Assembly (NCBI GenBank): GCA_003248775.1
Contig: QFQX01000040.1
Coordinates: 1 to 42,583, forward strand
Reading direction: 5' to 3'
Source: Shinella sp.
GTDB taxonomy: Bacteria; Pseudomonadota; Alphaproteobacteria; Rhizobiales; Rhizobiaceae
DNA: 42,583 nucleotides
Shown: positions 1-8,006 of the stretch, piece by piece
Position numbering within the stretch: the stretch's first letter is position 1
How the letters are laid out: every line of letters starts with the position of its first letter
Translations under genes and position numbers: made by a program
The notes under the pieces: generated by a model
What the model saw: only the letters and a program-made list of their open reading frames with translations
What the model was told of the DNA's origin: nothing
Database searches by the model: none

Positions 1-29
1 CTCTCTACGCTTTAAGTCCTTGTTTCATC

Positions 30-74
30 GCATGTCGTTGCCGCAAAACCGCTGCACACTTTTGCCCGACATGC
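30..74. repeat. Rhizobial palindromic intergenic element (RIME-like)
   Basis: Perfect 8-bp inverted repeat GCATGTCG (30-37) / CGACATGC (67-74). A second internal pairing, CAAAA (44-48) with TTTTG (60-64), makes a long cruciform-type structure. The core with AAACCGCTGCACACTTT is, from memory, a very common intergenic palindrome in Rhizobium, Agrobacterium and Sinorhizobium genomes, related to the RIME class. It lies just upstream of the PPOX-family gene and may act as a transcript-end or mRNA-stability hairpin for whatever precedes the window. The family assignment is from memory; the inverted repeat is seen directly. Confidence 0.6.
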
Positions 75-117
75 TGTAGTGCGACAAGCCATATGACTGG
101 TTGTCCCGGGAGGTTCC

Positions 118-726
118 ATGTCCATCATTCGCAGTCCTGAAGAGCTGAAAAAGATCTATGACGGCGTGTCCGAGGCGTCGATCGCCAAGGTGACGGCGAG
201 CCTCAACACGGAGTATCGCCGGATGATCGAGATGGCTCCCTTCATGGCGTTTGCGACGTCCGGGCCGGAAGGCCTTGATTGCTCGCCACGGGGCGACCGT
301 GGTTCGGTGGTGCGGGTCGAGGATGACAAGACGCTCGCTCTGCCTGACTGGCGCGGCAATAACCGCATCGACTCGCTGCTCAATATCGTCCGGGATCCGC
401 GCGTTGCGCTGATGTTTCTTATTCCAGGTTCGAACACGGCAATCCGGGTCAATGGACAGGCAGTGATCTCCATCGACGAGGCCCTGTTGCGAAGCTTCGA
501 GATGGACGGCAAGCATCCGCGAACGGTGGTGCTGGTCACGATCGACGAGGTCTATTTTCAATGCGCGCGTGCGATCATGCGCGCCGATCTCTGGAACCCC
601 GAGAGCTTTGTCGATCCGAAGAGCCTGCCAACGCCTGGAGACCTGCTGAAGGCGGCGAAGGCCGATTTCGACAAGGAAACCTATGACCGGGAATGGCCGG
701 CGCGCGCAGCAAAGACCATGTGGTAA
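118..726 (+). CDS. Pyridoxamine 5'-phosphate oxidase-family FMN-binding protein
   Basis: A 202-residue cytoplasmic protein of the PNPOx-like split-barrel superfamily. It resembles the subgroup that carries a short N-terminal helical lead (residues 1-35) before the barrel. Barrel strands are visible around FMAFATSGPEG (about 42-52), the SPRGDRGSVVRV stretch (about 56-67) and LALPDWRGNNRIDSLLNI (about 73-90), which is the typical FMN-phosphate and ring-contact region of this subgroup. Proteins of this kind bind FMN or F420 and reduce small molecules, but the substrate is unknown and it should not be called PdxH. A GGGAGG ribosome site at 108-113 supports the start. The gene stands alone, convergent with the GGDEF gene. 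Fold is fairly sure, function open. Confidence 0.85.
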   Translation: MSIIRSPEELKKIYDGVSEASIAKVTASLNTEYRRMIEMAPFMAFATSGPEGLDCSPRGDRGSVVRVEDDKTLALPDWRGNNRIDSLLNIVRDPRVALMFLIPGSNTAIRVNGQAVISIDEALLRSFEMDGKHPRTVVLVTIDEVYFQCARAIMRADLWNPESFVDPKSLPTPGDLLKAAKADFDKETYDREWPARAAKTMW

Positions 727-782
727 ACCGGATCGGTAAAGCAGGCGCAACACGGGGCGCCGCCCGATCATGATGGTACTGT

Positions 783-1853
783 CTACCGTTTGTAGATCAG
801 CCAGCTCTTGGTGAAGTCCTTCTTCATGCCGTCCTCGTAATATTTGGTACGGTTACGACCGGCATTCTTGGCACAATAGAGCGCGATATCGGATTTCGCG
901 TAGAGTTCACCGGGGTCTTCGGCTTCGCCCGCCATGCAGAAGCCGAGCGACATGGTGATGGGGCCGTAATTGATCCCGGTCTTCGAATTCTTGAAGGGTG
1001 TGGTTTCGAGCGCGTTGCGCACGCGCTCGCACATCTGGTTGACCTCTTCGGCCGTATTGCCGTCGATGATGATGGCGAATTCCTCGCCTCCGGTGCGGGC
1101 AACAAAACAGTCCTTGCGGACGTTCGAACGGATCACGGTCGCGACCGTCGCTAGGATCTTGTCGCCGACGGGGTGGCCGTAGGTGTCGTTGATCTTCTTG
1201 AAGTGGTCGATATCGGCCAGCACCAGTGCCGTTAGCGGGCTGGTGGATGAGGTGTCGTAGATTGCTGCCAGACGCTCGTCGAAGGCGCGGCGGTTAGCGA
1301 TGCGTGTCAGGGAATCGGTATTGGCGATGCGCTTGTATTCGTCCAGTTCCTTGCGGACCTGATCCATTTCCTGGGATTTCTGGCTGAATTTCTCGGCCGT
1401 CTGTTCCCCGTGCGCCATCGTGTCCCCGGTGGCCTCGGTCAGGATCGATATCGCGCTTCTCAGGATGTCGGCGCTCGCATTGCTCTTGGAATTGATGCGG
1501 GTATAGGTCTCGCCCAGCAGCTTGTTATAGCTTTCGAGCGAATTCTGTTCCTGCTTCAGCAGGCGCAGCAGGCCATCGAGTTCGGTAACGATCCTCGAAT
1601 GCGCGCTCTCGATGACCCGGCTTTGATGGTGATTGCCGAAATACTGCTGACCAAGCGCGTCCAGTTCGTCCTGGGTGGCACGGTTGCCGAGGGCTGCCAG
1701 TTCGCGGGTCAGTGAAGGGTTCGAGCCGATATAAGCTTCATAGAAAAGCTCATAATTGCGGGGGATCGGCGCTACGCCCATCGTCCGCATGGCATATGTG
1801 ATTTGCGCCGCAACGTCGGGAACCTGTCCCCTGGGCGTCGTTGCCGTGCTCAT
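783..1853 (-). CDS. GGDEF-domain diguanylate cyclase
   Basis: A 356-residue protein with a C-terminal GGDEF domain (about 180-345) that would make cyclic di-GMP from two GTP. The active-site loop reads GGEEF, preceded by the metal/GTP-binding stretch ADIDHFKKINDTYGHPVGD, so it should be catalytically competent. The inhibitory I-site position has Arg nine residues before the GG pair but Cys where RxxD has Asp, with the Asp one residue early, so product inhibition may be weak. The N-terminal 170 residues are helical, without obvious membrane segments or a known sensor domain; the segment just before GGDEF looks like a signalling coiled coil. TGGAG eight bases before ATG supports the start. No enzyme partner is nearby. 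Confidence 0.93.
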   Translation of the reverse strand: MSTATTPRGQVPDVAAQITYAMRTMGVAPIPRNYELFYEAYIGSNPSLTRELAALGNRATQDELDALGQQYFGNHHQSRVIESAHSRIVTELDGLLRLLKQEQNSLESYNKLLGETYTRINSKSNASADILRSAISILTEATGDTMAHGEQTAEKFSQKSQEMDQVRKELDEYKRIANTDSLTRIANRRAFDERLAAIYDTSSTSPLTALVLADIDHFKKINDTYGHPVGDKILATVATVIRSNVRKDCFVARTGGEEFAIIIDGNTAEEVNQMCERVRNALETTPFKNSKTGINYGPITMSLGFCMAGEAEDPGELYAKSDIALYCAKNAGRNRTKYYEDGMKKDFTKSWLIYKR

Positions 1854-2078
1854 CGGCGAACTCCAGTTAATATCTTCGGATTCGTCATCCCCATTTCATT
1901 GTTGAACTAAAATTGTTTGAAAAGCTTTAACGTGGGCTACCCCAATACTTGTTGGTCAGATTTTGTGCTGCAGCGCGAAATTGGATTTCGCTCTTTGGTT
2001 TTCAAGGGGTTGAGAGGGGCAGCCGGAAGATGCGGCACTGCAGCGCCGCATCCTTTTGCTTAATTGAGGCGGCAAGTG

Positions 2079-3686
2079 TCAGCCGAGGTTGAACTCCTGG
2101 AAGAAGTCGTTGCCCTTGTCGTCGGTGACGATGAAGGCGGGGAAATCCTCAACCTCGATCTTCCAGACGGCTTCCATGCCAAGCTCCGGATATTCGAGTA
2201 CTTCCACCTTCTTGATGCAGTCCTGCGCAAGGCGTGCGGCCGGGCCGCCGATCGAGCCGAGGTAGAAGCCACCGTGCTTCTTGCAGGCTTCACGCACGGC
2301 ACGCGAACGGTTGCCCTTCGCGAGCATGACCATGGAACCGCCGAAGGACTGGAACTGGTCTACGTAGCTGTCCATGCGGCCGGCCGTGGTCGGGCCGAAG
2401 GAGCCGGATGCATAGCCGGTCGGGGTCTTGGCCGGGCCGGCATAGTAGACCGGGTGGTTCTTCATGTAGTCCGGCATGCCTTCGCCCTTTTCCAGCCGTT
2501 CGCGGATCTTGGAATGGGCGAGGTCGCGGGCGACGATGATCGTGCCGGTCAGCGACAGGCGGGTTTTGACCGGGTGCTTGGTCAGCTCGGCCAGGATGGC
2601 GCTCATCGGCTGGTTGAGATCGATCTTGACCACCGACGAAGAGAGTGCGGTCTCATCGATTTCCGGCATGTACTTCGACGGATCGGTCTCGAGCTGTTCG
2701 ATGTAGATACCGTCTCTCGTGATCTTTCCGACCGCCTGACGGTCGGCGGAACAGGAGACGCCGAGACCGATGGGCAGGGACGCGCCATGACGCGGCAGGC
2801 GGATGACGCGCACGTCATGACAGAAATACTTGCCGCCGAACTGGGCGCCGACGCCCATCTGCTGGGTGAGCTTGTGGATTTCCTTCTCCATCTCGAGGTC
2901 GCGGAAGGCGTGGGCGCTTTCAGAGCCTTCGGTCGGAAGGTTGTCGAGATAGCGGGCGGAGGCGAGCTTCACCGTTTTCAGGTTCATCTCCGCCGACAGG
3001 CCGCCGATGACGATGGCCAGATGGTAAGGGGGACAGGCTGCCGTGCCGAGGGTGAGGATCTTTTCCTTGAGGAATTCGATCATTCGGTCATGGGTCAGCA
3101 GTGAAGGCGTGCCCTGATAAAGGAAGGTCTTGTTGGCCGAGCCACCGCCCTTGGCCATGAACAGGAACTTGTAGGCGTCGTCGCCTTCCTCGTAGATGTC
3201 GATCTGCGCCGGCAGGTTGGTCTTGGTGTTCTTTTCCTCGAACATCCTGATCGGGGCGAGCTGCGAGTAGCGCAGGTTCTTCTTTTCGTAGGCGTCACGC
3301 ACGCCAGAGGCCAGCGCCTCGTAGTCGCCGCCTTCGGTCCAGACGCGGCGGCCTTTCTTGGCCATCACGATCGCGGTGCCGGTATCCTGGCACATCGGCA
3401 GGATACCGCCGGCCGCGATGTTGGCGTTCTTCAGAAGGTCATAGGCAACGAAACGGTCGTTGTCGGTCGCCTCGGGATCTTCGAGGATCGAGGCGAGCTG
3501 CTTCAGGTGGCCCGGGCGGAGAAGATGGTTGATGTCGGCAAGCGCGGTTTCTGCGAGAAGGCGCAGGCCCTCCGGCTCAACGGTCAGGATTTCCTTGCCG
3601 TTGAACGTCGTCGTGGAAACGTAGTCGGAGGTGATCTTGCGATAGGAGGTGGTATCTTCGCCAAGCGGGAAAAGATCGTCAGCCAT
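2079..3686 (-). CDS. Fumarate hydratase, class I (iron-sulfur)
   Basis: A 535-residue class I fumarase, interconverting fumarate and L-malate in the TCA cycle with a [4Fe-4S] cluster. The three cluster cysteines expected for FumA/FumB-type enzymes are visible: C99 in PMCQDTGTA, C218 in AACPPYHLA and C312 in VSCSADRQ. Length is as expected for the single-chain form. An upstream in-frame ATG would add 14 residues, but AAAGG eight bases before the ATG at 3686 makes MADDLFPLG the likely start. It lies downstream of fumC on the same strand, separated by about 170 bases with a strong hairpin. Cells with both classes often use the oxygen-stable class II enzyme when iron is short or under oxidative stress; applying that here is inference. 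Confidence 0.95.
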   Translation of the reverse strand: MADDLFPLGEDTTSYRKITSDYVSTTTFNGKEILTVEPEGLRLLAETALADINHLLRPGHLKQLASILEDPEATDNDRFVAYDLLKNANIAAGGILPMCQDTGTAIVMAKKGRRVWTEGGDYEALASGVRDAYEKKNLRYSQLAPIRMFEEKNTKTNLPAQIDIYEEGDDAYKFLFMAKGGGSANKTFLYQGTPSLLTHDRMIEFLKEKILTLGTAACPPYHLAIVIGGLSAEMNLKTVKLASARYLDNLPTEGSESAHAFRDLEMEKEIHKLTQQMGVGAQFGGKYFCHDVRVIRLPRHGASLPIGLGVSCSADRQAVGKITRDGIYIEQLETDPSKYMPEIDETALSSSVVKIDLNQPMSAILAELTKHPVKTRLSLTGTIIVARDLAHSKIRERLEKGEGMPDYMKNHPVYYAGPAKTPTGYASGSFGPTTAGRMDSYVDQFQSFGGSMVMLAKGNRSRAVREACKKHGGFYLGSIGGPAARLAQDCIKKVEVLEYPELGMEAVWKIEVEDFPAFIVTDDKGNDFFQEFNLG

Positions 3687-3782
3687 TGCGGAGCCTTTCT
3701 GGACGATGTGCGGAAGCGTATTTCGCACGTCGGTCTAGTCCCGCAAGTCCTGTTTTGCAATGGTTCTAAAGTCGTTCGAGGG

Positions 3783-3821
3783 CCGGCGAAAACCTGACTT
3801 TTCAGGCATGGTTTTCGCCGG
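3783..3821. repeat. Perfect 12-bp stem-loop between the fumarase genes
   Basis: Arms CCGGCGAAAACC (3783-3794) and GGTTTTCGCCGG (3810-3821) are perfectly complementary with a 15-base loop. An alternative smaller hairpin, CCTGA (3793-3797) with TCAGG (3802-3806), overlaps it. There is no T-run on either strand after the stem, so it is not a textbook terminator. It could be a transcript-processing or stability hairpin behind fumC, or a member of a repeat family. Confidence 0.6.
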
Positions 3822-3856
3822 GTAACTCGTTCGTCCGGCCCGTCAGGACCTTGTGA

Positions 3857-5245
3857 TCACTTCGGGCCGATCATCAGTTCCGGCCGCACCAGTTCGTCGA
3901 ATTCCTCATTGGTGAGGTAGCCGCCGCCGACGGCTTCCTGCCGGAGCGTCGTGCCGTTCTTGTGAGCCGTCTTGGCGATCTTGGCGCAGGTGTCGTAGCC
4001 GAGGCGGGTGTTCAGCGCCGTCACCAGCATCAGCGAATTTTCCACGCCGCGCTTGATGTTGTCTTCGCGCGCCTCGATGCCGACGACGCAATTGTCGGTG
4101 AAGGAGCGCGCGGCATCACCGAGCAACTGGGTCGACTGCAGGAAGTTGTAGGCCATCATCGGGTTGTATACGTTGAGTTCGAAATGGCCCTGGCTGCCGG
4201 CGAAGGTGATCGCCGCGTTATTGCCGAAGATATGGGCGCAGACCTGGGTAAGCGCTTCCGACTGGGTCGGGTTGACCTTGCCCGGCATGATCGATGAGCC
4301 CGGTTCGTTCTCCGGCAGGGAGAGTTCGCCGAGGCCGGCGCGCGGGCCGGAGCCGAGGAACCTGATGTCGTTGGCGATCTTGAACAGGGCGGCGGCGGCG
4401 GCATTGATCGCGCCATGGGCAAAGACCATGGCGTCATGGGCCGCCAGCGCCTCGAACTTGTTGGGCGCCGTGACGAAGGGCAGGTCGGTGATCTTTGCGA
4501 TTTCCTCCGCGACCTTCTCGGCAAAGCCGACCGGCGCATTGAGGCCTGTGCCGACCGCGGTGCCGCCCTGGGCGAGTTCGTAGAGGCCGGGCAGGGTCAG
4601 CTCGATCCGCTTGATCGCGGATGCGACTTGAGCGGCATAACCGGAAAATTCCTGGCCGAGGGTCAGCGGCGTTGCGTCCTGGGTGTGGGTGCGGCCGATC
4701 TTTATGATATGCGCGAATGCCTTCGCTTTTGCATCGAGCGCTTCGTGCAGATGCTTGAGGCCGGGGATCAGGTGATGAACGATCTGTTCCGCGCAGGCGA
4801 TGTGCATGGCCGTCGGATAGGTGTCGTTCGACGATTGGCTCATGTTGACGTGGTCGTTGGGGTGAACCGGCTTCTTCGAGCCCATCACGCCGCCCAGCAT
4901 CTCGATGGCGCGGTTGGAAATTACCTCGTTGGCGTTCATGTTGGATTGGGTGCCGGAACCCGTCTGCCAGACGACCAGCGGGAAGTGGTCGTTGAGCTTG
5001 CCGTCGATGACTTCCTGTGCTGCCTTGATGATCGGGTCTGCGAGAGTGGTATCAAGATGGCCGAGGGCCATGTTGGCGCGGGCTGCTGCCTGCTTGACGA
5101 TGCCGAGCGCGCGGACTACCGAAAGCGGCTGCTTTTCCCAGCCGATCTTGAAGTTGCCGCGGGAACGTTCCGCCTGAGCGCCCCAATAACGGTCGCTTGC
5201 CACTTCGATCGGCCCGAAAGTATCGCTTTCTGTGCGGGTATTCAT
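3857..5245 (-). CDS. fumC: Fumarate hydratase, class II (FumC)
   Basis: A 462-residue class II fumarase of the aspartase/fumarase superfamily, hydrating fumarate to malate without a metal cluster. The superfamily signature GSSIMPGKVNP carries the catalytic Ser loop. Other family stretches are TGSGTQSNMNANEV, HPNDHVNMSQSSND and GRTHTQDATP, all in expected order. The start at 5245 (MNTRTESDTFGPIEV) is favoured over an ATG 21 codons upstream by an AGGA ribosome site and by family length. It is transcribed away from the ArsR-type gene across a short AT-rich divergent region, and toward the class I fumarase. Nothing unusual is seen in the catalytic motifs. Confidence 0.97.
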   Translation of the reverse strand: MNTRTESDTFGPIEVASDRYWGAQAERSRGNFKIGWEKQPLSVVRALGIVKQAAARANMALGHLDTTLADPIIKAAQEVIDGKLNDHFPLVVWQTGSGTQSNMNANEVISNRAIEMLGGVMGSKKPVHPNDHVNMSQSSNDTYPTAMHIACAEQIVHHLIPGLKHLHEALDAKAKAFAHIIKIGRTHTQDATPLTLGQEFSGYAAQVASAIKRIELTLPGLYELAQGGTAVGTGLNAPVGFAEKVAEEIAKITDLPFVTAPNKFEALAAHDAMVFAHGAINAAAAALFKIANDIRFLGSGPRAGLGELSLPENEPGSSIMPGKVNPTQSEALTQVCAHIFGNNAAITFAGSQGHFELNVYNPMMAYNFLQSTQLLGDAARSFTDNCVVGIEAREDNIKRGVENSLMLVTALNTRLGYDTCAKIAKTAHKNGTTLRQEAVGGGYLTNEEFDELVRPELMIGPK

Positions 5246-5379
5246 TTTTCCTGCTCCGGATTGGTTCAACGGGTCGCGCCACATTAGGAGGATATGATCG
5301 CGGCGCAATCGAATAGCATTTACATGATTATATTTGTCAAGTTATTGGCTGTTGTATCATAGCAGCTCCAATTTTAGAG

Positions 5380-5763
5380 ATGTATACGTCCATGCCTTCT
5401 GGAAGCCCGGATTTCAAACCCGTTCTCACGGCCCTTTCCGCCCTCGGTCACGAGGGGCGCCTTTCGATCATTCGCCTTCTGGCACGTCACGCGCCGGCCG
5501 GGCTCAACGCCGGTGATATCGGCGAACGTCTTGGTATTCGTGCCAACACGCTTTCCACCAATCTGACCGTGCTCACCAATGCCGGGCTGATATCCGGCGA
5601 GAGGGCAGGGAGGAATATCCGCTATCGGGTGGAAGCGCCGCTGTTGCGTCAGGTGGCGGTGTCCCTGATGAAGGACTGCTGCAGCGCCGCGCCGGAGTTG
5701 CGGTGTCCCGTCTTCGAGGATACTGCAAATCGCAATCCTGGCAGTCGTCCGACGGCTTCCTGA
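5380..5763 (+). CDS. ArsR-family winged-helix transcriptional regulator
   Basis: A 127-residue ArsR/SmtB-type repressor-like protein. The winged helix spans about residues 15-90: ALGHEGRLSIIRLLARH leads into NAGDIGERLGIRANTLSTN (turn and recognition helix) and the wing GLISGERAGRNIRYRVE. A C-terminal cysteine patch, DCCSAAPELRC, recalls the metal- or arsenite-sensing cysteines seen near the C terminus of some rhizobial ArsR proteins. No arsenic genes are adjacent; the neighbour is fumC, divergently transcribed with about 130 bases between starts, so fumC or self-regulation is possible. The start is uncertain: ATG at 5380 has no clear ribosome site, and ATG at 5392 is an alternative. Confidence 0.85.
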   Translation: MYTSMPSGSPDFKPVLTALSALGHEGRLSIIRLLARHAPAGLNAGDIGERLGIRANTLSTNLTVLTNAGLISGERAGRNIRYRVEAPLLRQVAVSLMKDCCSAAPELRCPVFEDTANRNPGSRPTAS

Positions 5764-6123
5764 GCGGGTAGAGTGATCGTAGCGCTCCCGGTCTTATCCT
5801 CTGCGCATCTGAGGTGTCGTCATCTGCGTGGCATATTTGGCACGGACATTGGTGAATTCGCATTTGCGAAATCCGGCAAATTGCGCTTCCGGTCAACTTC
5901 ATGTGATCGGTAAATGGAAAATTAACGAATATTTTCACTTACTTTGTGTCGAATGCCACAGATATTTCCGGTCAGATGTACTCAAATCTGACGCGCGAGT
6001 CGGTCGTGTTCTTAAGCAGTCACAACTTTTCAATATGGTGCTGATCAGCTAGTGATCCGCGCCAAGTGGGTCGGCCGTCCCAGAGCCGGCTTGTCACGAA
6101 CCCATGTCGGGAACGAGAGTGAA
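5764..6123. other. Intergenic region upstream of the L,D-transpeptidase
   Basis: About 360 bases without a convincing gene. It is AT-rich around 5910-5950, which suggests a promoter for the transpeptidase. It holds an inverted repeat GTCAGAT (5971-5977) / ATCTGAC (5986-5992) with an 8-base spacer, of a size fitting a dimeric regulator site, but I cannot name the regulator. A GTG at 6052 could extend the downstream gene but is disfavoured. Confidence 0.4.
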
Positions 6124-7962
6124 ATGACGAGATACAACAAGATCGCGGCAACGGCAGTGCTCGCCGCGGTGACGGGCTTCAACGCCTTTCCACATTCCGC
6201 CAATGCAGCGACGCTTCTGGATCTTCTGCGCGGCGGTCCGGCAAAGAACAAGCCGGCGATGAACTCTGTCATCGAACCGCAGGCCAATGGTGGTCTGGAG
6301 ATGGGTGATCCGGAACCGCTGCCGAAGATCAGCGGTCCCCGCTACTATACCTACAAGGCTGAAGCCACGCGCTTGATCGCCATTCCCGCAGCCGCTGGCA
6401 ATACGGATACCCCCACCACCCGAAGCGCCCAGGATTTCCTGCCTTCAGTCAAGGTGAATGCAACGGCAGACGTCGCTGCGGTGGTCGAGGATTACTACAA
6501 GTCCGGCAAGCCGCTGATCTGGGTGTCCGAGGCGGGCGTCACCGATCAGGCTCGCGCTGCCATGGCGGCACTGGCCGCCGCCGATGTCGCTGGCCTCGCG
6601 CCCGCAGACTATGCTGTCGTCCTGCCATCGGATGCTACCGACCCGGCTGATCCCGACAAGGCCGTCAAGGAGCTTGCCCGGTTCGAACTGGCGCTTTCCG
6701 CCAAGCTTCTGACCTATGTGAACGATACGGTGCGCGGCCGTATCGATCCGAACAAGCTCTCGGGCTACCACGACTTCAAGCGTAAGTCGGTCAACCTGAA
6801 GCCGGTTCTGAACATGGCCCGCCTTAGCCCCGACGTTGGCGCATATATTCGCAGCCGCGATCCGGATAACGCCCAGTTCACGGCAATGAAGGCCGAACTG
6901 GCCCGCCTGAAGGCTGAAGACGGTCAGGCCGGCGGTGTGACCGTCAGGATTGCGCCGGATACCTTGCTGAAGCCCGGCCAGAGCAATCCCGAGCTCGCCA
7001 ACGTTCTTGCCGTCATCAAGGCGCAGGCAACTGATGCGTTCAAGACGCAGCATGGCGCAGTGCTGGACAGCTATGCCGGCACACCGGAATACACGCCGGA
7101 GCTTGTTGCCCTGGTCGAAGCCTTCCAGCAGGAAAAGGGCCTGAAGCCGGATGGCGTGATCGGCCGTGCGACCATCCGGGCGCTGACCGGCCACAGCAAT
7201 GCCGAGAAGATTGAAAAGCTGGTCGTGGCGATGGAAGAAGTCCGCTGGCTGCCGGCCGATTTTGGCCAGCGCTATGTCTTCATCAACCAGCCTGCCTACA
7301 TGGCCTATTACTACAACGAAGGCCGCGAGCAGTTGTCGATGCGGGTCGTGGTCGGCTCCAAATCCAACCAGACCTATTTCTTCCAGGACATGATACAGAC
7401 CGTCGAATTCAATCCTTACTGGGGTGTGCCGAAGTCGATCATCGTCAACGAGATGCTGCCCAAGCTTCGGCAGGACCCGTCCTACCTCGATCGTCTCGGC
7501 TATCAGGTGAGCTATAACGGCCGCACTGTCTCTTCGACCGCCGTGGATTGGAACACGACCCATTCAGTCGATGTTCGTCAGCCGCCGGGTGGCGACAACG
7601 CGCTCGGCGAACTCAAGATCCTCTTCCCGAACGCGCATGCGATCTACATGCACGACACGCCGTCGAAGAGCTTCTTCAAGCGGGATATGCGCGCGCTCAG
7701 CCACGGCTGTGTGCGTCTTGCCCAACCGCGCGAAATGGCCGCTGCCGTCATGGGAACGACCGTCGGCGAAATCGGCAAGCAGATCGCGTCGGGCCAGAAC
7801 CGTGCCGTTCAGGTGCCGCAGAAGATTCCGGTCTACGTGTCCTACTTCACAGCATGGCCGAACAAGAACGGCGTGGTCGAATATTTCGACGACGTCTACG
7901 GGCGCGATACGGCAACGCAGAAGGCCTTTACGGTCACGAGCGACGCACGCAGCCGCTCGTAA
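6124..7962 (+). CDS. Secreted L,D-transpeptidase (YcbB/LdtD-type)
   Basis: A 612-residue periplasmic peptidoglycan cross-linking enzyme. The ATG at 6124 gives a clean signal peptide (TRYNK, hydrophobic core, then SANA-A) and is chosen over the upstream GTG at 6052. A scaffold region (about 110-310) is followed by a PG_binding_1 module (about 327-357, containing FQQEKGLKPDGVIG), then the YkuD catalytic domain with the motif SHGCVR, whose Cys is residue 529 and His 527. This architecture matches LdtD/YcbB enzymes that form 3-3 cross-links, which are prominent in polar-growing Rhizobiales. The gene converges on gph, with a shared hairpin at the 3' ends. The substrate is inferred from the family. 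Confidence 0.95.
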   Translation: MTRYNKIAATAVLAAVTGFNAFPHSANAATLLDLLRGGPAKNKPAMNSVIEPQANGGLEMGDPEPLPKISGPRYYTYKAEATRLIAIPAAAGNTDTPTTRSAQDFLPSVKVNATADVAAVVEDYYKSGKPLIWVSEAGVTDQARAAMAALAAADVAGLAPADYAVVLPSDATDPADPDKAVKELARFELALSAKLLTYVNDTVRGRIDPNKLSGYHDFKRKSVNLKPVLNMARLSPDVGAYIRSRDPDNAQFTAMKAELARLKAEDGQAGGVTVRIAPDTLLKPGQSNPELANVLAVIKAQATDAFKTQHGAVLDSYAGTPEYTPELVALVEAFQQEKGLKPDGVIGRATIRALTGHSNAEKIEKLVVAMEEVRWLPADFGQRYVFINQPAYMAYYYNEGREQLSMRVVVGSKSNQTYFFQDMIQTVEFNPYWGVPKSIIVNEMLPKLRQDPSYLDRLGYQVSYNGRTVSSTAVDWNTTHSVDVRQPPGGDNALGELKILFPNAHAIYMHDTPSKSFFKRDMRALSHGCVRLAQPREMAAAVMGTTVGEIGKQIASGQNRAVQVPQKIPVYVSYFTAWPNKNGVVEYFDDVYGRDTATQKAFTVTSDARSRS

Positions 7963-7966
7963 CGAA

Positions 7967-8006
7967 ATCGGTGAACTGCTCAGCGATTGCCGAGCAGTTC
8001 ACCGAT
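7967..8006. terminator. Bidirectional hairpin between convergent genes, inside the gph 3' end
   Basis: Perfect 15-bp stem: ATCGGTGAACTGCTC (7967-7981) pairs with its complement at 7992-8006, with a 10-base loop. It begins four bases after the transpeptidase stop. Its right arm encodes the last residues of Gph and its left arm overlaps the gph stop codon, so it can serve both converging transcripts. T-runs are poor on both sides, so efficiency is uncertain. Confidence 0.7.

Noticed and set aside
726..783. GC-rich GGGC-GCC-GCCC hairpin between the PPOX-family and GGDEF genes
   Set aside because: The stem is only four base pairs with a three-base loop and no T-run; too weak to call a terminator.
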